From Dialister sp. (GTDB taxonomy: Bacteria > Bacillota > Negativicutes > Veillonellales > Dialisteraceae), in assembly GCA_022722495.1 (NCBI GenBank), contig JAIJLI010000021.1:1-14679 (forward strand): a stretch of 14,679 bases of DNA, in the 5' to 3' direction. This document shows positions 12,812-14,679 of the stretch, piece after piece (the first letter of the stretch is position 1; every line of letters begins with the position of its first letter). A program made the position numbers and the translations under genes. The notes beneath the pieces were generated by a model. The model saw only the letters and a list, made by a program, of their open reading frames with translations. It made no database searches and was not told the DNA's origin.

Positions 12812-14488
12812 TCAGCCGTTCTTCTTAGCGAGCTTTGCCCAAGTATCACGAAGACCTACGATGCGGTTGCAGACCAGATGATCCTCACTGCTGTCCTTGT
12901 CGATGATGAAGTAGCCTTTTCGGAGGAACTGGAAGCGATCTCCGACCTTGTACTTTTTGATTTCCGGCTCTGCCTTGCTGTGCTTGATTTCCAGCGAGTG
13001 GGTATTCACCTTCTCCATGAAATCGCGGCCATCATCCGTATCATCCGGCGGGATCAGGTAGTCATAGAGGCGGGATTCCACATCGACCGCTGTATCAGCG
13101 GCTACCCAGTGGAGCGTCCCCTTCACCTTGCGATCCGCTCCCGGCGTACCGCTTCTTGTGTCAAAGTCGACCGTGCAGTGGATCTCCTCGATATCGCCAT
13201 GGGCATCCTTGACGACATCCTCACACTTCACGATATAAGCCCCCTTCAGGCGGACTTCCTTGCCTGGTGTCATACGGAAGAATTTCTTCACCGGTGTTTC
13301 CATAAAGTCTTCCCGTTCGATATAGAGAGTTCTGCCAAACGGTACCTGACGTTCTCCGGCTGAAGCATCCTCCGGATTGTTCTCCATCGTCATCTCTTCG
13401 ATCTGTCCTTCCGGATAGTTGGTGAGGACGACCTTCACCGGATCGACGACCACCATGAGGCGCGGAGCTTTCGCCTTCAGGTCTTCACGAATGCAGTATT
13501 CCAGCTGTGCGATATCGACAAGATTATCTGCTTTGGCGACCCCTACCAGCTCACAGAAATGACGCAGCGACTCCGGCGTGTAGCCGCGGCGGCGGATCCC
13601 ACTGATGGTCGGCATACGCGGATCATCCCATCCGGAAACGAGGCCGGCTTCTACCATCTTGCGGAGCTTTCTCTTGCTCGTGATCATCGTCGTCACGTTG
13701 AGGCGGGCAAATTCGATCTGGCGCGGCTTTTCCGGCCCGTCGAATGCCTGCAGACACCAGTTGTAAAGCGGACGACGTTCTTCAAACTCCAGCGTACAGA
13801 TGGAGTGCGTGATCCCTTCGATGGCATCAGAGAGCGGATGTGCAAAGTCATAGAGCGGATAAATGCACCAGGTATCCCCCGTTCTATGATGGGTCGCATG
13901 CAGCACACGATAAATGACCGGATCTCTCATGACCATATTCGGCGAAGCCATATCGATCTTGGCGCGAAGCACCTTTTCCCCATCCTTGTACTTGCCTTCC
14001 TTCATTTCCTGGAAAAGCTTCAGGTTCTCTTCGACGCTCCTGTTTCTATAGGGACTTTCCTTGCCCGGATGCTTCAGATCGCCGCGAGTATCATGGATTT
14101 CCTCACTCGTCTGGTCATCGACATACGCAAGACCCATGCGGATCAGCTTGCAGGCGAATTCATACAGCTGCGGAAAATAGTCAGATGCATAATGGACAGG
14201 TTCCTTCCAATGGAAGCCGAGCCACTTCACATCCTCCAGAATGGAATTCACGTACTCGACCTCTTCCTTTGCCGGGTTCGTATCATCGAAGCGGACATTC
14301 GTCTCCCCGTGATACTTCTGTCCAATGCCAAAATTGAGACAGATGCTCTTCACATGCCCGATGTGAAGGTATCCATTCGGTTCCGGCGGAAAACGCGTCA
14401 GCACCCGATCATTCGCATAGACATGATTTTCAATATCTTTATTGATTTCTGCTTCGATAAAATTCGCAGCTTTTCTTTCTTCTTCCAT
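12812..14488 (-). CDS. glnS: Glutaminyl-tRNA synthetase
   Basis: A 558-residue class I synthetase that charges tRNA-Gln with glutamine; length is close to E. coli GlnRS. The Rossmann signature PPEPNGYLHIGHVKS (34-48) contains HIGH at 42-45. RFDDTNPAKEEVEYV (66-80) is typical of GlnRS rather than bacterial GluRS. The KMSKS-like loop is MITSKRKL (268-275). The C-terminal 220 residues form the two beta-barrels of the anticodon-binding domain. An in-frame ATG at 14509 exists, but ATG 14488 follows GGAGGAG with good spacing. Many Firmicutes lack this enzyme and make Gln-tRNA through GatCAB, so its presence is informative. The downstream secreted-protein gene is joined to it by near overlap. Confidence 0.96.
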   Translation of the reverse strand: MEEERKAANFIEAEINKDIENHVYANDRVLTRFPPEPNGYLHIGHVKSICLNFGIGQKYHGETNVRFDDTNPAKEEVEYVNSILEDVKWLGFHWKEPVHYASDYFPQLYEFACKLIRMGLAYVDDQTSEEIHDTRGDLKHPGKESPYRNRSVEENLKLFQEMKEGKYKDGEKVLRAKIDMASPNMVMRDPVIYRVLHATHHRTGDTWCIYPLYDFAHPLSDAIEGITHSICTLEFEERRPLYNWCLQAFDGPEKPRQIEFARLNVTTMITSKRKLRKMVEAGLVSGWDDPRMPTISGIRRRGYTPESLRHFCELVGVAKADNLVDIAQLEYCIREDLKAKAPRLMVVVDPVKVVLTNYPEGQIEEMTMENNPEDASAGERQVPFGRTLYIEREDFMETPVKKFFRMTPGKEVRLKGAYIVKCEDVVKDAHGDIEEIHCTVDFDTRSGTPGADRKVKGTLHWVAADTAVDVESRLYDYLIPPDDTDDGRDFMEKVNTHSLEIKHSKAEPEIKKYKVGDRFQFLRKGYFIIDKDSSEDHLVCNRIVGLRDTWAKLAKKNG

Positions 14489-14507
14489 TCTTCTCCTCCG
14501 TTCTGTC

Positions 14508-14525
14508 ATTATACCTTCAAGGTAT
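14508..14525 (-). promoter_or_regulatory. -10 hexamer overlapped by a palindrome upstream of glnS
   Basis: The minus strand has TATAAT (14513-14508) followed shortly by the RBS. The perfect dyad ATACCTTCAAGGTAT (14511-14525) overlaps its upstream end. No good -35 is found 16-18 bases away, and a second -10-like TAAAAT lies about 25 bases further up, so the exact promoter is uncertain. Confidence 0.35.
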
Positions 14526-14679
14526 TTTCACTTTATTTTAGCACAATCCAAGAGTGATAGGAAAGATGGAAATGGGAATTTGTAAGTGTCAAGTTTTCCT
14601 CGGTAATTCATTTGACTGTCGATAATTACTATCTCCGTGGCTTCGGTTTAATCAGTATTTCTGTATCGCTTTGGCAAGT
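14526..14679. other. Right-edge intergenic sequence with partial repeat
   Basis: No gene is visible up to the window edge. An inverted pair GTAATT/AATTAC lies at about 14602-14628, and TTTAATCAGTATTTC at 14648-14662 resembles an arm of the 10745 hairpin repeat. A gene may start or end just beyond the edge. Confidence 0.35.

Noticed and set aside
13559..14557. Plus-strand open frame of 332 codons over glnS
   Set aside because: Antisense shadow of glnS, with composition typical of a complementary frame and no RBS or homology I recognise.

Overview
The window reads as a chromosomal stretch of a Firmicute, most likely class Negativicutes (Dialister/Megasphaera/Veillonella relatives). That placement is inferred, not proven. 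It rests on strong AGGAGG-type ribosome binding sites throughout, a sigma-A/DnaG pair, a flavodoxin that I recall as close to the Megasphaera elsdenii type, a GlnRS, and a lipoprotein with BamE/SmpA-like repeats of the sort expected in a diderm envelope. Base composition is roughly balanced.

Layout, left to right: (1) 1-149, the start of an acyl-CoA dehydrogenase gene on the minus strand, running off the left edge. (2) 150-1022, no intact gene, but a badly frameshifted remnant of a phage minor-capsid (MuF/SPP1 gp7-like head morphogenesis) gene lies beside the 3' end of a tRNA-Lys(CUU) gene with a textbook promoter and terminator. This looks like the scar of a lost prophage. (3) 1276-1512, a 78-aa charged protein of unknown function. 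(4) 1739-2671, class II fructose-bisphosphate aldolase, the only confident plus-strand gene, ending in a long bidirectional terminator shared with (5) rpoD, behind dnaG (2762-5844), the macromolecular synthesis pair. (6) 6130-6852, a stand-alone R2K-type ATP-grasp protein. (7) uppP (7177-7968) behind a multi-repeat lipoprotein gene (8019-9101), a probable envelope operon with its own promoter. (8) a class I/II PLP aminotransferase (9457-10629) bracketed by inverted copies of an intergenic repeat. (9) two separate short-chain flavodoxin genes (10929-11369, 11560-11988). (10) glnS (12812-14488) translationally coupled to a secreted protein of unknown function (12124-12810).

Most genes are housekeeping: glycolysis, replication priming, transcription initiation, bactoprenol recycling, aminoacylation and low-potential electron transfer. 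Accessory signal sits between the genes. A hairpin-forming repeat related to TATAAAAAT...GATTCTGCGATT...CAGTGTTTCCC is seen as full or partial copies at about 257, 9278, 9403, 10745, 11439 and 14647. A tandem heptamer array abuts a flavodoxin stop codon. Another probable dispersed repeat lies at 10830-10880. I see no rRNA, CRISPR array, intact insertion sequence or clear novel multigene system. The most distinctive items are the repeat family, the prophage scar at tRNA-Lys, the lone R2K ATP-grasp protein and the repeat lipoprotein.
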